Positions 17,487-27,731 of a stretch of DNA of 64,000 nt are shown piece after piece. Location of the stretch: positions 124,001-188,000 of the forward strand of contig CAJXUC010000002.1 in the NCBI GenBank assembly GCA_913061315.1. Reading direction: 5' to 3'. The notes under the pieces were generated by a model that was given only the letters and a program-made list of their open reading frames with translations, had not been told where the DNA came from and did no database searches. Position numbers and translations under genes: made by a program. The DNA comes from an uncultured Gammaproteobacteria bacterium. Lineage in GTDB: Bacteria > Pseudomonadota > Gammaproteobacteria > GCA-001735895. Positions within the stretch are counted from its first letter, which is position 1. Each line of letters starts with the position of its first letter.

Positions 17487-20345
17487 ATGCAAAATATCAA
17501 TTCACCTCTCACAGAAACTGCCACTGCTGACGCGTTGAGCCAAGAAAGTAGTAATTCTCACAGTCAAAATAACACTCAAGGTAGTATCTATAATGTCATT
17601 CGTCGTAACGGTAAGCTGACCAGCTTCGATAAAAATAAAATTGCCGTTGCCATGACCAAAGCTTTTTTAGCCGTTGAAGGTGGCCAAGCAGCAGCATCAT
17701 CACGCGTACATGAGACAGTTGAACGTCTGTCTAATTTAGTGGTTGATACATTAACCCGTCGCCAACCTGATGGTGGCACCTTTCATATAGAAGACATTCA
17801 AGACCAAGTTGAATTGTCAATGATGCGCAACAGCGAACAAAAAGTTGCCCGCGCTTATGTTCTATATAGAGAAAACCGTTCGAATGCTCGGGCACAAGAA
17901 AAAAAGGACTCGGCCTCCACTCAAGACATCGAGGAGCCTATTGGTTTAAACGTGAAACTAAAAAATGGTAGTTTCCAACCACTTGATTTAGCACGTGTTA
18001 AAACGGTAATTATTGATGCTTGTAGCGGATTAGACTGTGTTGATTCAGAGCGGGTTTATAATATTACCATTAAGAATTTATTCGATGGCGTGCCTGCCTC
18101 TGACGTCAGCCCAACTGTTGTGATGAGTGCACGTGGTTTAATTGATAATGAACCACAGTACTCACACGTAGCTGCCCGTTTACTGTTAGATGAATTGCGC
18201 ACTGAAACACTGACTTTTATGGATGATGGTCTGCCGACTGCAACCTACATAGAAATGGCTGATCGATACCCACAGTATTTTCATCAGTATGTTAAAAAAG
18301 CCGCTGATCTTGAGTTGCTCGACACCGAGCTACTTAAATTTGATTTCAAAAAACTGGGCGATGCATTAAAGCCTGAGCGCGATCATCTATTTACTTATCT
18401 TGGATTACAGACGCTTTATGATCGTTACTTTATTCATCATGAAGAATGCCGGTTCGAGCTACCGCAAGCTTTTTTCATGCGCGTATCAATGGGTTTAGCC
18501 ATTAATGAAGTGAATCGCGAAGAACGTGCCATCGAATTTTATAACTTGCTATCGTCTTTCGACTTCATGAGCAGCACGCCTACTCTTTTCAACTCAGGTA
18601 CTTTACGGCCACAGCTGTCCAGTTGTTATTTAACTACAATACCTGATGATTTAGATGGCATATTCAGTGCGATTAAAGACGATGCCATGCTGTCAAAGTT
18701 TGCTGGGGGCCTCGGTAATGACTGGACTCGGGTTCGGGCGATGGATGCTCGCATTAAAGGCACGAATGGCAAGTCACAAGGTGTTGTGCCCTTCCTCAAG
18801 GTCGCTAATGATACTGCTGTTGCCGTCAATCAAGGTGGTAAACGCAAGGGCGCTATGTGCGCTTATCTTGAAACTTGGCATCTTGATATCGAAGATTTCT
18901 TAGAGCTTCGTAAAAACACCGGTGAAGAGAGACGTCGTACTCACGATATGAATACGGCTAACTGGATTCCTGACCTTTTCATGAAACGCGTTACCGAAGG
19001 CGCCCAATGGTCACTGTTTTCACCTGAAGAAGTGCCTGAACTTCACGAACTCTATGGCTTGGAATTTGAAACTGCTTATGAAGCTTATGAAGCAAAAGCG
19101 GCCCGTGGTGAGATCTCGTCTTATCGTCAAATTCCTGCACAAGATTTGTGGCGTAAAATGCTTGGTATGTTGTTTGAGACAGGTCACCCGTGGATAACAT
19201 TTAAGGATCCTTGCAACATCCGCTCTCCTCAACGTCATTCTGGTGTGGTTCACTCTTCGAATCTATGTACAGAAATAACGCTGAATACATCAGATGCTGA
19301 AATTGCCGTGTGTAATCTAGGTTCAGTTAATTTACCACAGCACATTGATGAAAAAGGACTCAACCTCGAAAAACTTGAAAAAACCATTAACACTGCCATG
19401 CGTATGCTTGACAATGTAATCGACTACAATTACTACAGCGTTCCTCAAGCACGTGCATCAAACTTACGTCACCGACCTGTTGGTCTCGGTATCATGGGAT
19501 TCCAAGATGCGCTTTATAAGCAACATATATCGTACAGTTCCGAGCAAGCCATCGAATTTGCAGATGAGTCGATGGAGGCCGTCAGCTACTATACTATTCA
19601 AGCGTCAACCGAACTCGCGGAAGAACGTGGTACCTATTCAAGCTACCCTGGGTCGCTCTGGAGTCAAGGCATTTTACCGATTGATTCCATTGCTGATCTA
19701 AAAGCTGCTCGAGGTGATTACTTACAGCAAGATGACAGTTCAAAAATGAATTGGGACAGTTTACGCCAACGCGTCATGACAGTGGGCATGCGCAATTCAA
19801 ATACTATGGCGATTGCGCCGACAGCAACCATCTCCAATATTTGTGGTGTGAGTCAATCGATTGAACCGATTTATCAAAACCTTTACGTTAAATCCAATCT
19901 GTCAGGTGAGTTTACTGTCATTAATCCTTACTTGGTAGAGGACCTTAAATCTCACGGCCTTTGGGATGACGTCATGATTAATGATCTTAAATATTATGAT
20001 GGTAGCGTACAAGGTATTGACCGTGTACCCAATGAGCTCAAGCAACTTTATAAAACTGCATTTGAGATTGATTCAGGTTGGTTAGTTGAAGCCGGTTCAC
20101 GACGCCAAAAGTGGATAGACCAAGGTCAATCGCTCAATTTATATATGGCAGAGCCATCCGGTAAAAAGCTCGATAACCTATACAAGCTAGCTTGGGTACG
20201 TGGCCTCAAAACCACCTATTACCTTCGCTCACTCGGTGCAACAGCAGCAGAGAAGGCGGGTACTCGTGAGGACGAAATCACTTCGGCTGAACCAGAACCA
20301 TCAGTTTGTTCGATTCTAGATCCAGATTGTGATGCCTGTCAGTAG
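17487..20345 (+). CDS. nrdA: Class Ia ribonucleoside-diphosphate reductase alpha subunit NrdA
   Basis: Catalytic and allosteric subunit that reduces NDPs to dNDPs aerobically, partnered with NrdB. At 952 aa it is longer than E. coli NrdA (761) because it has two N-terminal ATP-cones: the first about 36-130 (IRRNGKLTSFDKNKIAVAM), the second about 152-242 (KNGSFQPLDLARVKTVI). A double cone is known in Pseudomonas aeruginosa NrdA, where the N-terminal one controls activity by dATP. The catalytic barrel shows SSCYLTTIPDD and NLCTEI, and the mobile tail ends with a Cys pair (CDACQ). nrdB follows after 47 bp with a good GGAG site. Confidence 0.97.
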   Translation: MQNINSPLTETATADALSQESSNSHSQNNTQGSIYNVIRRNGKLTSFDKNKIAVAMTKAFLAVEGGQAAASSRVHETVERLSNLVVDTLTRRQPDGGTFHIEDIQDQVELSMMRNSEQKVARAYVLYRENRSNARAQEKKDSASTQDIEEPIGLNVKLKNGSFQPLDLARVKTVIIDACSGLDCVDSERVYNITIKNLFDGVPASDVSPTVVMSARGLIDNEPQYSHVAARLLLDELRTETLTFMDDGLPTATYIEMADRYPQYFHQYVKKAADLELLDTELLKFDFKKLGDALKPERDHLFTYLGLQTLYDRYFIHHEECRFELPQAFFMRVSMGLAINEVNREERAIEFYNLLSSFDFMSSTPTLFNSGTLRPQLSSCYLTTIPDDLDGIFSAIKDDAMLSKFAGGLGNDWTRVRAMDARIKGTNGKSQGVVPFLKVANDTAVAVNQGGKRKGAMCAYLETWHLDIEDFLELRKNTGEERRRTHDMNTANWIPDLFMKRVTEGAQWSLFSPEEVPELHELYGLEFETAYEAYEAKAARGEISSYRQIPAQDLWRKMLGMLFETGHPWITFKDPCNIRSPQRHSGVVHSSNLCTEITLNTSDAEIAVCNLGSVNLPQHIDEKGLNLEKLEKTINTAMRMLDNVIDYNYYSVPQARASNLRHRPVGLGIMGFQDALYKQHISYSSEQAIEFADESMEAVSYYTIQASTELAEERGTYSSYPGSLWSQGILPIDSIADLKAARGDYLQQDDSSKMNWDSLRQRVMTVGMRNSNTMAIAPTATISNICGVSQSIEPIYQNLYVKSNLSGEFTVINPYLVEDLKSHGLWDDVMINDLKYYDGSVQGIDRVPNELKQLYKTAFEIDSGWLVEAGSRRQKWIDQGQSLNLYMAEPSGKKLDNLYKLAWVRGLKTTYYLRSLGATAAEKAGTREDEITSAEPEPSVCSILDPDCDACQ

Positions 20346-20392
20346 CGCTCACAACTTATTAATAAATAACCAAATTCATTTCGGAGAAAAAC

Positions 20393-21595
20393 ATGTTTAA
20401 TTGGGATAATCCACTTGCACCACCAGCGCCTAGGGCGCCAGACGTTACACCAGAATTAGCCATTGTTAACACAACGGCACCCGTTGCTGTAGAACCCACT
20501 AGCACAGCTCATCAGGACAGTACGAAACAATCAGCCGTAAGACGGGAAGAGCGTTCCAACAATCAGAGAACAACCTTTAGCCCAGTGGCCGCTAAGCCGG
20601 TCAATGTTGAAGATAAGCGCGTTGTGAACGGCCTGGCTGACATCAACCAGCTAGCACCATTTAAATACCCCTGGGCATGGGAATATTTCCTGAATGCTAA
20701 TAAAAATCACTGGACACCACTCGACGTTAATATGACGCAAGACTTAAACGACTTCCAGCATAAGTTGACGCTAGAAGAACGTCATGTTTATGAAAATGTC
20801 TTATCTTATTTGACCACGTCAGACATTCTAGCGATGCGTAATATTGGTCTTGCCGTTATGGAAAAAATGACTGCACCTGAGTTGCAAATCTATCAGGCTC
20901 GTCAGGTTTACGAAGAAGCCATGCACACCTGGACCTACCAGCACTGCATCGAAACAATGGGTCTAGACCAAGGTGAAATTTATAATCGTTATCGCGTGGT
21001 TCCAGAAATTAATCACAAAATTCAGATGTGCAATGATCGGCTTAATTCAGTATTAAGATCTGATATTGATTTGACAAATCGTGACGAATTAGAAAATTTC
21101 GTGATGTCCTACACTTTCTTCTCTGGCGTTTTTGAAGGCACTTGGTTTTATAATGGCTTCAGCCCAATTTTTGCCCTGCAACGTCGCGGCCTCATGAAAG
21201 GAACCTCGGAACAATTGCAATACATTATGCGTGACGAAGTGATGCATGCCTCATTTGGTATTCGCGTTTGTAACCAGATTATTATCGAAGAAAAGTTAAA
21301 GCTTGATCCAAAAGCAATTCAGAATATGTGGGAAGAAGCTGAAGCTGCAGAGGCTCAATATGCGCATTATTTATTACCTGATCCAATTCTGGGCTACAAC
21401 GCGACTGATCATATTGCTCAATTTCGTTTTATAGCTAATCGCCGAGCTAGCAAACTTAACCATGCAACTCCTTTTCCTGGTGCACAAAACGCTTTGCCAT
21501 GGTTAGATGAGCAGGCCAACCTTAAAAAAGAAAAGAACTTCTTTGAAACACGGGTAACGGAATACCAAACTGGTGGCGCACTCAACTGGGATTAA
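20393..21595 (+). CDS. nrdB: Class Ia ribonucleotide reductase beta subunit NrdB
   Basis: Diiron-tyrosyl-radical subunit that starts catalysis in NrdA. All metal ligands are visible: Asp144 (TTSDILAMRN), Glu175 and His178 (EEAMHTW), Glu in FSGVFEGTWFY, and Glu/His in RDEVMHASF. The radical Tyr is residue 182, in TWTYQH. The protein is 400 aa because of an N-terminal Pro/Ala-rich, probably disordered stretch of about 75 residues before the conserved core; E. coli NrdB has 376 aa and no such extension. A hairpin terminator follows the gene. Confidence 0.97.
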   Translation: MFNWDNPLAPPAPRAPDVTPELAIVNTTAPVAVEPTSTAHQDSTKQSAVRREERSNNQRTTFSPVAAKPVNVEDKRVVNGLADINQLAPFKYPWAWEYFLNANKNHWTPLDVNMTQDLNDFQHKLTLEERHVYENVLSYLTTSDILAMRNIGLAVMEKMTAPELQIYQARQVYEEAMHTWTYQHCIETMGLDQGEIYNRYRVVPEINHKIQMCNDRLNSVLRSDIDLTNRDELENFVMSYTFFSGVFEGTWFYNGFSPIFALQRRGLMKGTSEQLQYIMRDEVMHASFGIRVCNQIIIEEKLKLDPKAIQNMWEEAEAAEAQYAHYLLPDPILGYNATDHIAQFRFIANRRASKLNHATPFPGAQNALPWLDEQANLKKEKNFFETRVTEYQTGGALNWD

Positions 21596-21636
21596 AATTG
21601 ATGTAAAGTCACTTTGACTGTCTAGTCATGAAAATC

Positions 21637-21672
21637 AAGCCAGGTATGTCTTTTCGACTTATCTGGCTTTTA
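21637..21672 (+). terminator. Intrinsic terminator after nrdB
   Basis: AAGCCAG (21637-21643) pairs with CTGGCTT (21663-21669), with a possible inner GTC/GAC extension, and is followed by a T-rich stretch. It lies 42 bp after the nrdB stop and just before the convergent glyoxalase gene. Confidence 0.7.
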
Positions 21673-21679
21673 AATTTCT

Positions 21680-22120
21680 CTACCACTCACCAGTAATCAG
21701 CATGGATTGCCATGGCTCACTAACAGGCAAAGCATTACCCTTTTGTAATAGCTCTATCGAAATATTATCAGGTGAACGTACAAAGGCCATATGTCCATCT
21801 CTGGGCGGCACGTTTAAAATTACATTGTTATCCAACATTTTTTGGCACACAGCATAAATATCATCCACTGCAAATGCCAAATGTCCAAAATTTCTACCCC
21901 CTTGATAAACCTCACCATCCCAGTTGTAGGTCAATTCAAGCAACGGGGCTCGCTCGACCTCGACTTGAGCCATATCATAGGGTGCCGCTAAATACACCAG
22001 CGTAAACTGGTTCTTTTCACTCACGTATCGGTTCGTCTCAACTAACCCAAGTAAATCACAATAAAACGCCAGTGATGCGTCAAGATCATGTACTCTGACC
22101 ATCGTATGTAAATATTTCAT
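21680..22120 (-). CDS. gloA: Glyoxalase I-like (lactoylglutathione lyase family) protein
   Basis: VOC-superfamily metalloenzyme similar to glyoxalase I, which isomerises the methylglyoxal-glutathione hemithioacetal. The start at 22120 gives 146 aa beginning MKYLHTMVRV, which matches the GloA N-terminus; an upstream start at 22132 adds four residues. The pattern YLHTMVRVHDLDASLAFYCD, ELTYNWDGEVYQGGRNFGHLA and FVRSPDNISIELLQ supplies the His, Glu, His, Glu metal-ligand positions in order. Exact substrate is uncertain because the residues after the first metal site are shortened relative to E. coli GloA. Confidence 0.85.
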   Translation of the reverse strand: MKYLHTMVRVHDLDASLAFYCDLLGLVETNRYVSEKNQFTLVYLAAPYDMAQVEVERAPLLELTYNWDGEVYQGGRNFGHLAFAVDDIYAVCQKMLDNNVILNVPPRDGHMAFVRSPDNISIELLQKGNALPVSEPWQSMLITGEW

Positions 22121-22242
22121 TGGATGCTCCAATTAACAAAAAAAATAAATATGATGCGTCACGATGGCATGATCAACAGCACAGGACAAGACATTAAAGT
22201 CATAATTCCACATCATTCAAACGGCAAACACATAAAATTAAT

Positions 22243-23406
22243 ATGAAATTTAATCCGAACGTTATCGAATGTGCTTCCGCACCAATTGCCGAAGCTTGGT
22301 CCTGGGTCAATGACCCGACATCAGGCCGTCTCATCGATATGTGCCAAGCGGTGCCTGGGCATCTTCCAGCGCAATCATTACTGGATCACCTGGCTGAATT
22401 AATCAAGCAAGGCAAAGGAACAACCTATACTGACATTTGTGGAATATCGGCTTTGCGAGAAGCACTCGCCGATAACATCAACCATCGCTATCAAGCCCAT
22501 ATCAATGCTGAAGACCTGATGATAACCGCGGGATGCAACCAAGCCTTTTGTTCCGTTATCGACACACTTTGCGCCACAGGAGATGAAGTAATAATACCCC
22601 TCCCCTGTTATTTCAATCATGAAATGTGGCTATCCGCTCGGGGAGTTAAGACTCAATTCTTACCCTTTAATACGCAAACGGCAATACCCGATCATAATTT
22701 GGTAGCGCCGTTAATCAACTCAAAAACTAGGGCCATTGTGTTAGTAACGCCTAACAATCCAACCGGTGCGATCTACTCCCAAGAATGCATTGCAGTTTTT
22801 CATCAAATTGCTAAACAACATAACATCGCATTAATTATAGATGAAACTTATCGCGATTTTTCAGACGGTACAGTGCCTCCCCACACGTTATTCCAAAGTT
22901 CAGATTGGAGTGATAATTTTATCCATTTATACAGTTTCTCAAAGGTATTCAGCCTGACTGGATATAGAACAGGTGCAGTTGCAGCCAGCGCAGAATTCTT
23001 TGATCAAATGAAAAAAGTACAAGACTGCACCGCCATTAGTGCACCTCATGTCGGGCAACTGGCTGCACTCTATGGCCTGCAAAACTTAGATAATTGGAAA
23101 GCAGATAAAGCCCAGCAATTACAAGAACGAGCCATTGCAATTAAGGCGGCTTTCCAGCACCCAGAGCTTAAATATAGACTCATTTCAGCTGGAGCTTATT
23201 TTGCCTACGTTGAACACCCGTTTAAGAAACCATCACGTGAGGTTGTCAAACGGTTGATTCAGGAATTTGAAATCGTCACACTACCCGGAAGCTATTTTGG
23301 TGCAGAACAAGATAATTTCATTCGGTTTGCGTTTGCCAATATTGATCAAAATCGCTTTGATGAAGTTATCGAGAGACTGATTAAAAGTCAAAAAACACTC
23401 CAATAA
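22243..23406 (+). CDS. Class I/II pyridoxal-phosphate aminotransferase
   Basis: Fold-type I aminotransferase, 387 aa, of the aspartate-aminotransferase superfamily. Typical elements are the TYTDICGISALREAL segment, TAGCNQAF for cofactor binding, TPNNPTGA, IIDETYRDF, and the Schiff-base Lys in YSFSKVFSLTGYRTG. The substrate cannot be assigned; the closest general class is AAT_I with unknown specificity. The gene lies divergent from the glyoxalase and 11 bp upstream of a GFA-family gene in the same direction, so these two are likely cotranscribed. Confidence 0.85.
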   Translation: MKFNPNVIECASAPIAEAWSWVNDPTSGRLIDMCQAVPGHLPAQSLLDHLAELIKQGKGTTYTDICGISALREALADNINHRYQAHINAEDLMITAGCNQAFCSVIDTLCATGDEVIIPLPCYFNHEMWLSARGVKTQFLPFNTQTAIPDHNLVAPLINSKTRAIVLVTPNNPTGAIYSQECIAVFHQIAKQHNIALIIDETYRDFSDGTVPPHTLFQSSDWSDNFIHLYSFSKVFSLTGYRTGAVAASAEFFDQMKKVQDCTAISAPHVGQLAALYGLQNLDNWKADKAQQLQERAIAIKAAFQHPELKYRLISAGAYFAYVEHPFKKPSREVVKRLIQEFEIVTLPGSYFGAEQDNFIRFAFANIDQNRFDEVIERLIKSQKTLQ

Positions 23407-23417
23407 GGGGAAATTAA

Positions 23418-23846
23418 ATGGAAAATAAAGTAAGCGGCGAATGTCTTTGTGGTCAAATAAAGTACGCAGCAACAGGCCCTTTTAGCGCTTTTCATATTTG
23501 CCATTGCAGCCAATGTCGACGTTCGACAGGTAGCGCTCATGCATCCAATATATTTACCACACCTGATAGGCTCGAATGGCTAGCAGGTGAGGATAAAGTT
23601 ATTCATTTTGTTCCGGATAAACCCGATGTTATTTCGAAGAGTTTCTGCCCTCACTGTGGCTCTCTGGTACCCTATATCAGTCCAAAGAGTGGAAAGTTAA
23701 TTATACCCGCAGGAAGTTTAAACGGAGACCCAGGCATTCGACCTGAAGACAATATTTTTTGGGGTAACAGGGCAGATTGGTATGAAAGCATATCACAAGT
23801 CCCAAAGTTTAAAGGATTTCCAATACGGGCTTCAAAACCTAAATAA
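23418..23846 (+). CDS. GFA-family zinc-binding protein
   Basis: Small (142 aa) protein of the GFA / CENP-V fold, named after glutathione-dependent formaldehyde-activating enzyme but of mostly unproven activity. The zinc-binding cysteines are clear: GECLCGQIKY, HICHCSQCRRSTGS and KSFCPHCGSLVP. It follows the aminotransferase by 11 bp and ends 22 bp from the convergent DNA glycosylase gene. I do not assign formaldehyde metabolism because no formaldehyde or glutathione-dependent dehydrogenase gene is nearby. Confidence 0.88.
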   Translation: MENKVSGECLCGQIKYAATGPFSAFHICHCSQCRRSTGSAHASNIFTTPDRLEWLAGEDKVIHFVPDKPDVISKSFCPHCGSLVPYISPKSGKLIIPAGSLNGDPGIRPEDNIFWGNRADWYESISQVPKFKGFPIRASKPK

Positions 23847-23868
23847 GGTAACCTTAAATACTATCAAC

Positions 23869-24375
23869 TTAAATAAATCGACAAAGTCTTCGCCAAATAT
23901 CTAACTTAAGTTGTTGTTTCATGCCCGCATTGGCTGGGCTAGTCGATGGCATTTTGAAAAATTCAACATTCTGTTCTTTTGATAACTGAGGCTTTACCAA
24001 ACGATCAAAGTATTTAGCCGAGGCGGCGCCATTAAATGCAATAACCTGCACAGTCGGGAATTGCTTCAATAAAGAACCAATATCATTCGCTTCAAGATCA
24101 GTACTAAGGATTTTGGAATCAAGACTACCTTCACGATGACAGGATTTTAGTGTATCCCATATAATAACGGGCAGTTGTTGCACCTGTTGTACTTTCGATT
24201 CGTAGCTACAGTTAATGTTGATATCGAACAAATCCGCTAGAACCATCCAGAATAAATTACGCGGATTTGCATAATATTGACTTGCATTAATCGAGATTAT
24301 ACCCGGCATACTACCGAGTATAATGATGCGGGGATTACGACCTATAATGGGTTCAATCGAGTGAACCTGGGTCAC
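23869..24375 (-). CDS. DNA-deoxyinosine (hypoxanthine-DNA) glycosylase family protein
   Basis: 168-aa member of the uracil-DNA-glycosylase superfamily, most like the family-6 hypoxanthine-DNA glycosylases that excise deaminated adenine. The motif-1 region IILGSMPGIISI with the following YYANPRNLFW, the IIWDTLKSC segment, VIAFNGAASAKYF and the C-terminal motif STSPANAG are all visible. The start is a GTG at 24375, only 3 bp after the rho stop codon, so it is probably translated from the rho transcript. Substrate preference (hypoxanthine, uracil or other) is inferred from the family. Confidence 0.8.
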   Translation of the reverse strand: MTQVHSIEPIIGRNPRIIILGSMPGIISINASQYYANPRNLFWMVLADLFDININCSYESKVQQVQQLPVIIWDTLKSCHREGSLDSKILSTDLEANDIGSLLKQFPTVQVIAFNGAASAKYFDRLVKPQLSKEQNVEFFKMPSTSPANAGMKQQLKLDIWRRLCRFI

Positions 24376-24378
24376 AAT

Positions 24379-25635
24379 TTACTTCTTCATTTGGTCAAAA
24401 AATTCGACGTTAGTCTTACTATTTTGCATACGGCCTAACACAAACTCCATCGCATCAATTTCGTCCATAGAATGTAGGAACTTACGCAATATCCAAACTT
24501 TCTGAAGTTCTTCCTGGCCCAGCAATAATTCTTCTCGGCGGGTTCCAGAACGGTTAATATTGAGTGCAGGGAATACTCGTTTTTCAGCAATTTTACGATC
24601 CATGTGGATCTCCATATTACCCGTACCCTTAAATTCTTCATAAATAACCTCGTCCATCTTCGAACCAGTTTCTACTAGAGCCGTAGCAATAATAGTCAGG
24701 CTACCACCCTCTTCAATGTTACGAGCTGCACCAAAAAAACGCTTGGGGCGATGTAATGCATGTGCGTCAACACCACCTGTCAGAACCTTGCCTGATGATG
24801 GAATAGTCGTATTGTAAGCACGAGCCAAACGAGTAATAGAGTCAAGTAAAATGACCACGTCAATTTTATGCTCAACCAAGCGTTTAGCTTTTTCGATTAC
24901 CATTTCAGCCACTTGAACATGACGACTAGCGGGTTCATCAAAAGTCGAGGCAACCACTTCGCCTTTAACCATACGCTCCATTTCAGTCACTTCTTCGGGA
25001 CGTTCATCAATCAATAAGACGATCAGATAACACTCTGGATGATTGCTCGCAATACTTTGTGCAATATTTTGCAACATTAAAGTTTTACCTGCCTTGGGCG
25101 GCGAAACAACTAAACCACGCTGACCCTTACCTATAGGTGAAACAAGATCTATAATTCGAGCTGTGATGTCTTCAGTGCTACCATTTCCTCTCTCAAGATT
25201 GAGACGACTATTGGCATGCAGTGGTGTTAAATTTTCGAATAAAACTTTATGTTTAACATTTTCAGGGAGGTCAAAGTTAATTTGATCAACTTTGAGTAGA
25301 GCAAAATAACGTTCGTTGTCTTTGGGGGGTCTAATTTTGCCACTTATAGTATCTCCCGTTCGTAAATTAAAACGCCTTATCTGGCTAGGTGAAACATAGA
25401 TATCGTCTGGGCCAGCAAGATAAGAGCTATCGGCAGAACGCAAGAAACCAAAACCATCCTGTAATATTTCCAGTACGCCCTCACTAAAAATGTCCTCTCC
25501 TTTTTTCGCCTGAGCTTTCAGAATACTAAAGATAATATCTTGTCGACGCATACGTGAAGAATGATCACCACCCATTCCCTTGAGTATATCAATCAATTCG
25601 GGAACAGTTTTTTGCTTCAAGTCACTAAGATTCAT
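24379..25635 (-). CDS. rho: Transcription termination factor Rho
   Basis: Hexameric RNA-dependent ATPase that terminates transcription. The 418 aa have the standard order: N-terminal SAP-like helices ([20 protein letters not shown]), an RNA-binding cold-shock-like domain ([14 protein letters not shown]), the Walker [13 protein letters not shown] around residues 178-188, the Walker [17 protein letters not shown], and the RNA-contact Q- and R-loops ([15 protein letters not shown]). Length and sequence are those of the short gammaproteobacterial Rho without insertions. It lies downstream of trxA as in E. coli, with a trxA terminator between them. Confidence 0.98.
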   Translation of the reverse strand: MNLSDLKQKTVPELIDILKGMGGDHSSRMRRQDIIFSILKAQAKKGEDIFSEGVLEILQDGFGFLRSADSSYLAGPDDIYVSPSQIRRFNLRTGDTISGKIRPPKDNERYFALLKVDQINFDLPENVKHKVLFENLTPLHANSRLNLERGNGSTEDITARIIDLVSPIGKGQRGLVVSPPKAGKTLMLQNIAQSIASNHPECYLIVLLIDERPEEVTEMERMVKGEVVASTFDEPASRHVQVAEMVIEKAKRLVEHKIDVVILLDSITRLARAYNTTIPSSGKVLTGGVDAHALHRPKRFFGAARNIEEGGSLTIIATALVETGSKMDEVIYEEFKGTGNMEIHMDRKIAEKRVFPALNINRSGTRREELLLGQEELQKVWILRKFLHSMDEIDAMEFVLGRMQNSKTNVEFFDQMKK

Positions 25636-25769
25636 AATAAAGAATGCACAAGGATGGTTATAGGAGATTTCAGGCGGATAATTGAATTGGAAATTCTGGA
25701 AAGATTAGGATTATGCGCTTTCTGAAATAGTCATTCAGAAGAATAACTACAATCACATCAGGTTAGCAC

Positions 25770-25798
25770 AGTAAAATAAAGCCGTCCACAAAGACGGC
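25770..25798 (-). terminator. Intrinsic terminator after trxA
   Basis: On the minus strand a 6-bp GC stem (25793-25798 with 25781-25786, loop of six) is followed by TTTATTTT. It separates trxA from rho, which must therefore have its own promoter in 25636-25770. Confidence 0.8.
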
Positions 25799-25835
25799 AC
25801 TATTTGAAATCATTTTTTTAACAGGGTTACTTATT

Positions 25836-26162
25836 CTAGATATTACTATCAATAAAAGCCGTTAGCTGCGATTTTGATAACGCCCCAACTTTAGTAGCTT
25901 CAACAGAACCACCTTTAAACAACATCAGTGTAGGAATACCTCGAATACCATATTTAGGAGGAGTTTCAGCATTTTCATCGATATTGAGCTTAGCAACTGT
26001 TACACGGCCATCGTACTCAACGGCAATTTCTTCCAAAATTGGCGCAATCATTTTGCAAGGACCACACCATTCAGCCCAATAGTCAACTAGGACAGGACAT
26101 TCTGCTTGCAGAACATCAACGTCAAAACTTTCATCTGAAAGGTAAACAATTTTATCACTCAT
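25836..26162 (-). CDS. trxA: Thioredoxin 1 TrxA
   Basis: General dithiol reductant of cytoplasmic proteins including ribonucleotide reductase. Reading from the ATG at 26162 gives 108 aa starting [10 protein letters not shown], which matches E. coli TrxA closely; a TTG four codons upstream is rejected. A GGAG ribosome site lies just before. The active site is WCGPC with cysteines 33 and 36, and the cis-proline segment GIRGIPTL is present. It is divergent from rhlB, preserving the rhlB-trxA-rho locus of gammaproteobacteria. Confidence 0.98.
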   Translation of the reverse strand: MSDKIVYLSDESFDVDVLQAECPVLVDYWAEWCGPCKMIAPILEEIAVEYDGRVTVAKLNIDENAETPPKYGIRGIPTLMLFKGGSVEATKVGALSKSQLTAFIDSNI

Positions 26163-26414
26163 GTGCTTCTCCAAACTATAGGTAAATCAATAGGGACTTA
26201 ATTAATAAATTGTAGCCCAAATTGAAGACCAATTTAATATTATCAGTTTTTACTGTCAACAACCGCTCACTTTATAGTGCATTAGGATTTTACAAGTTGG
26301 TAACATTTGATTTTTATATGTTGGGGCGATTGACCTGTTTTTCAAATCACAGCGCAGATTATTTTACAATTTGCTACTATAAGCCTTTATAACCTTTAGG
26401 GTAAACCCCAAACC

Positions 26415-27710
26415 ATGAGTGACCAACATTTAACTGACATCGAATTCAGTTCATTAGCACTGGATGCAAGCCTGTTGGCCGCGCTGGACAAGCTTAAGTT
26501 TAAACATTGCACGCCTATTCAGGCCGAGTCCATACCCCTATTGTTAGATGGCAAAGATGTCTCTGGCCAAGCACAGACTGGTACTGGCAAAACAATGGCT
26601 TTTTTACTGGCTTGCGCACAGAAACTTCTGTCTGCTAATCAGATCGTGGCCTCACCAGGCAAACCACGAGCGTTAATACTAGCACCCACGCGCGAACTGG
26701 CATTACAAATTCATACTGACGCGAGTGCATTGCTAGTCGATGTTCCTCTGAAACTCGCCATTTGTTACGGTGGCAAGGCATATGAACAACAAAAGCAACA
26801 ATTTGATAACGGAGTTGATATCCTTATCGGCACACCGGGTCGTTTGATTGACTTTTTTAAACAAAAGTTATTCAACTTAAAATCAGTTGAAGTGCTCATT
26901 CTAGATGAAGCTGACCGTATGTTCGATATGGGTTTTATTCAAGATGTTCGTTTCATGTTGCGCCGTCTGTCTGAACCCGAAAAACGATTAAACATGCTGT
27001 TTTCTGCCACTATGGCACACAAGGTCCTAGAGCTTGCATACGAGCATATGAACGAACCTCAGTTAGTTCAAATTCAATCTGATACACCAGCCGTAGAGCG
27101 CATAGAACAAACTGTTTATCATCCGTCCAACCAGGAAAAAATTCCTTTATTAATTGGCTTGATACAACAACTTAAGCCAGAGCGAAGTATCATTTTTGCT
27201 AACACCAAACATGCCACGATCCGCATTTGGGAATATCTGCAAGGTAATGGCCTTGAGGCCGCAATCATCTCTGGTGACATACAGCAAAACAAGCGTGAAA
27301 GCCTACTGAAAAAATTTCATCAAGGTGAATATTCAATCCTAGTGGCCACTGATGTTGCATCTCGTGGACTTCACATTCCTGATGTCACTCACGTTTTTAA
27401 TTACGACTTACCTGATCAGGGTGAGGATTACGTTCATCGTATTGGTCGAACAGCACGGGCCGGTAACTCAGGCACCGCTATTAGTTTCGCCTGTGAAGAT
27501 TACGCAATGAACTTAATGGATATTGAGCATTACATTAAAACCACACTGCCAACCATGCGTATCAGTAATGAAATGGTTGCAACACCTTTACCGCCCGTCA
27601 GAATGAAAAAAACGAAGGCACCCCAGCGTGTTACAGATGGCAAAAAGAAACCCAGTAGTCGTTCGCCGCAGCGACGAAGAAGCAATAACTCGAATAAAAG
27701 CAAACCGTAA
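26415..27710 (+). CDS. rhlB: DEAD-box ATP-dependent RNA helicase RhlB
   Basis: RNA helicase; in E. coli it is part of the RNase E degradosome. The 431 aa contain the helicase motifs in order: Q motif (FKHCTPIQAESIP), I (AQTGTGKT), Ia (APTRELALQ), GG, Ib (TPGRLID), II (LDEADRMFDMGF), III (SATMAHK), IV, V (VATDVASRGLHIPDV) and VI (HRIGRTARAG). The C-terminal tail (about 400-431) is Lys/Arg/Ser-rich and unstructured, typical of RhlB. The name RhlB rather than RhlE or SrmB rests on the divergent trxA-rho context. Confidence 0.95.
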   Translation: MSDQHLTDIEFSSLALDASLLAALDKLKFKHCTPIQAESIPLLLDGKDVSGQAQTGTGKTMAFLLACAQKLLSANQIVASPGKPRALILAPTRELALQIHTDASALLVDVPLKLAICYGGKAYEQQKQQFDNGVDILIGTPGRLIDFFKQKLFNLKSVEVLILDEADRMFDMGFIQDVRFMLRRLSEPEKRLNMLFSATMAHKVLELAYEHMNEPQLVQIQSDTPAVERIEQTVYHPSNQEKIPLLIGLIQQLKPERSIIFANTKHATIRIWEYLQGNGLEAAIISGDIQQNKRESLLKKFHQGEYSILVATDVASRGLHIPDVTHVFNYDLPDQGEDYVHRIGRTARAGNSGTAISFACEDYAMNLMDIEHYIKTTLPTMRISNEMVATPLPPVRMKKTKAPQRVTDGKKKPSSRSPQRRRSNNSNKSKP

Positions 27711-27731
27711 CAAAGCTGAGACTATTTCTGA

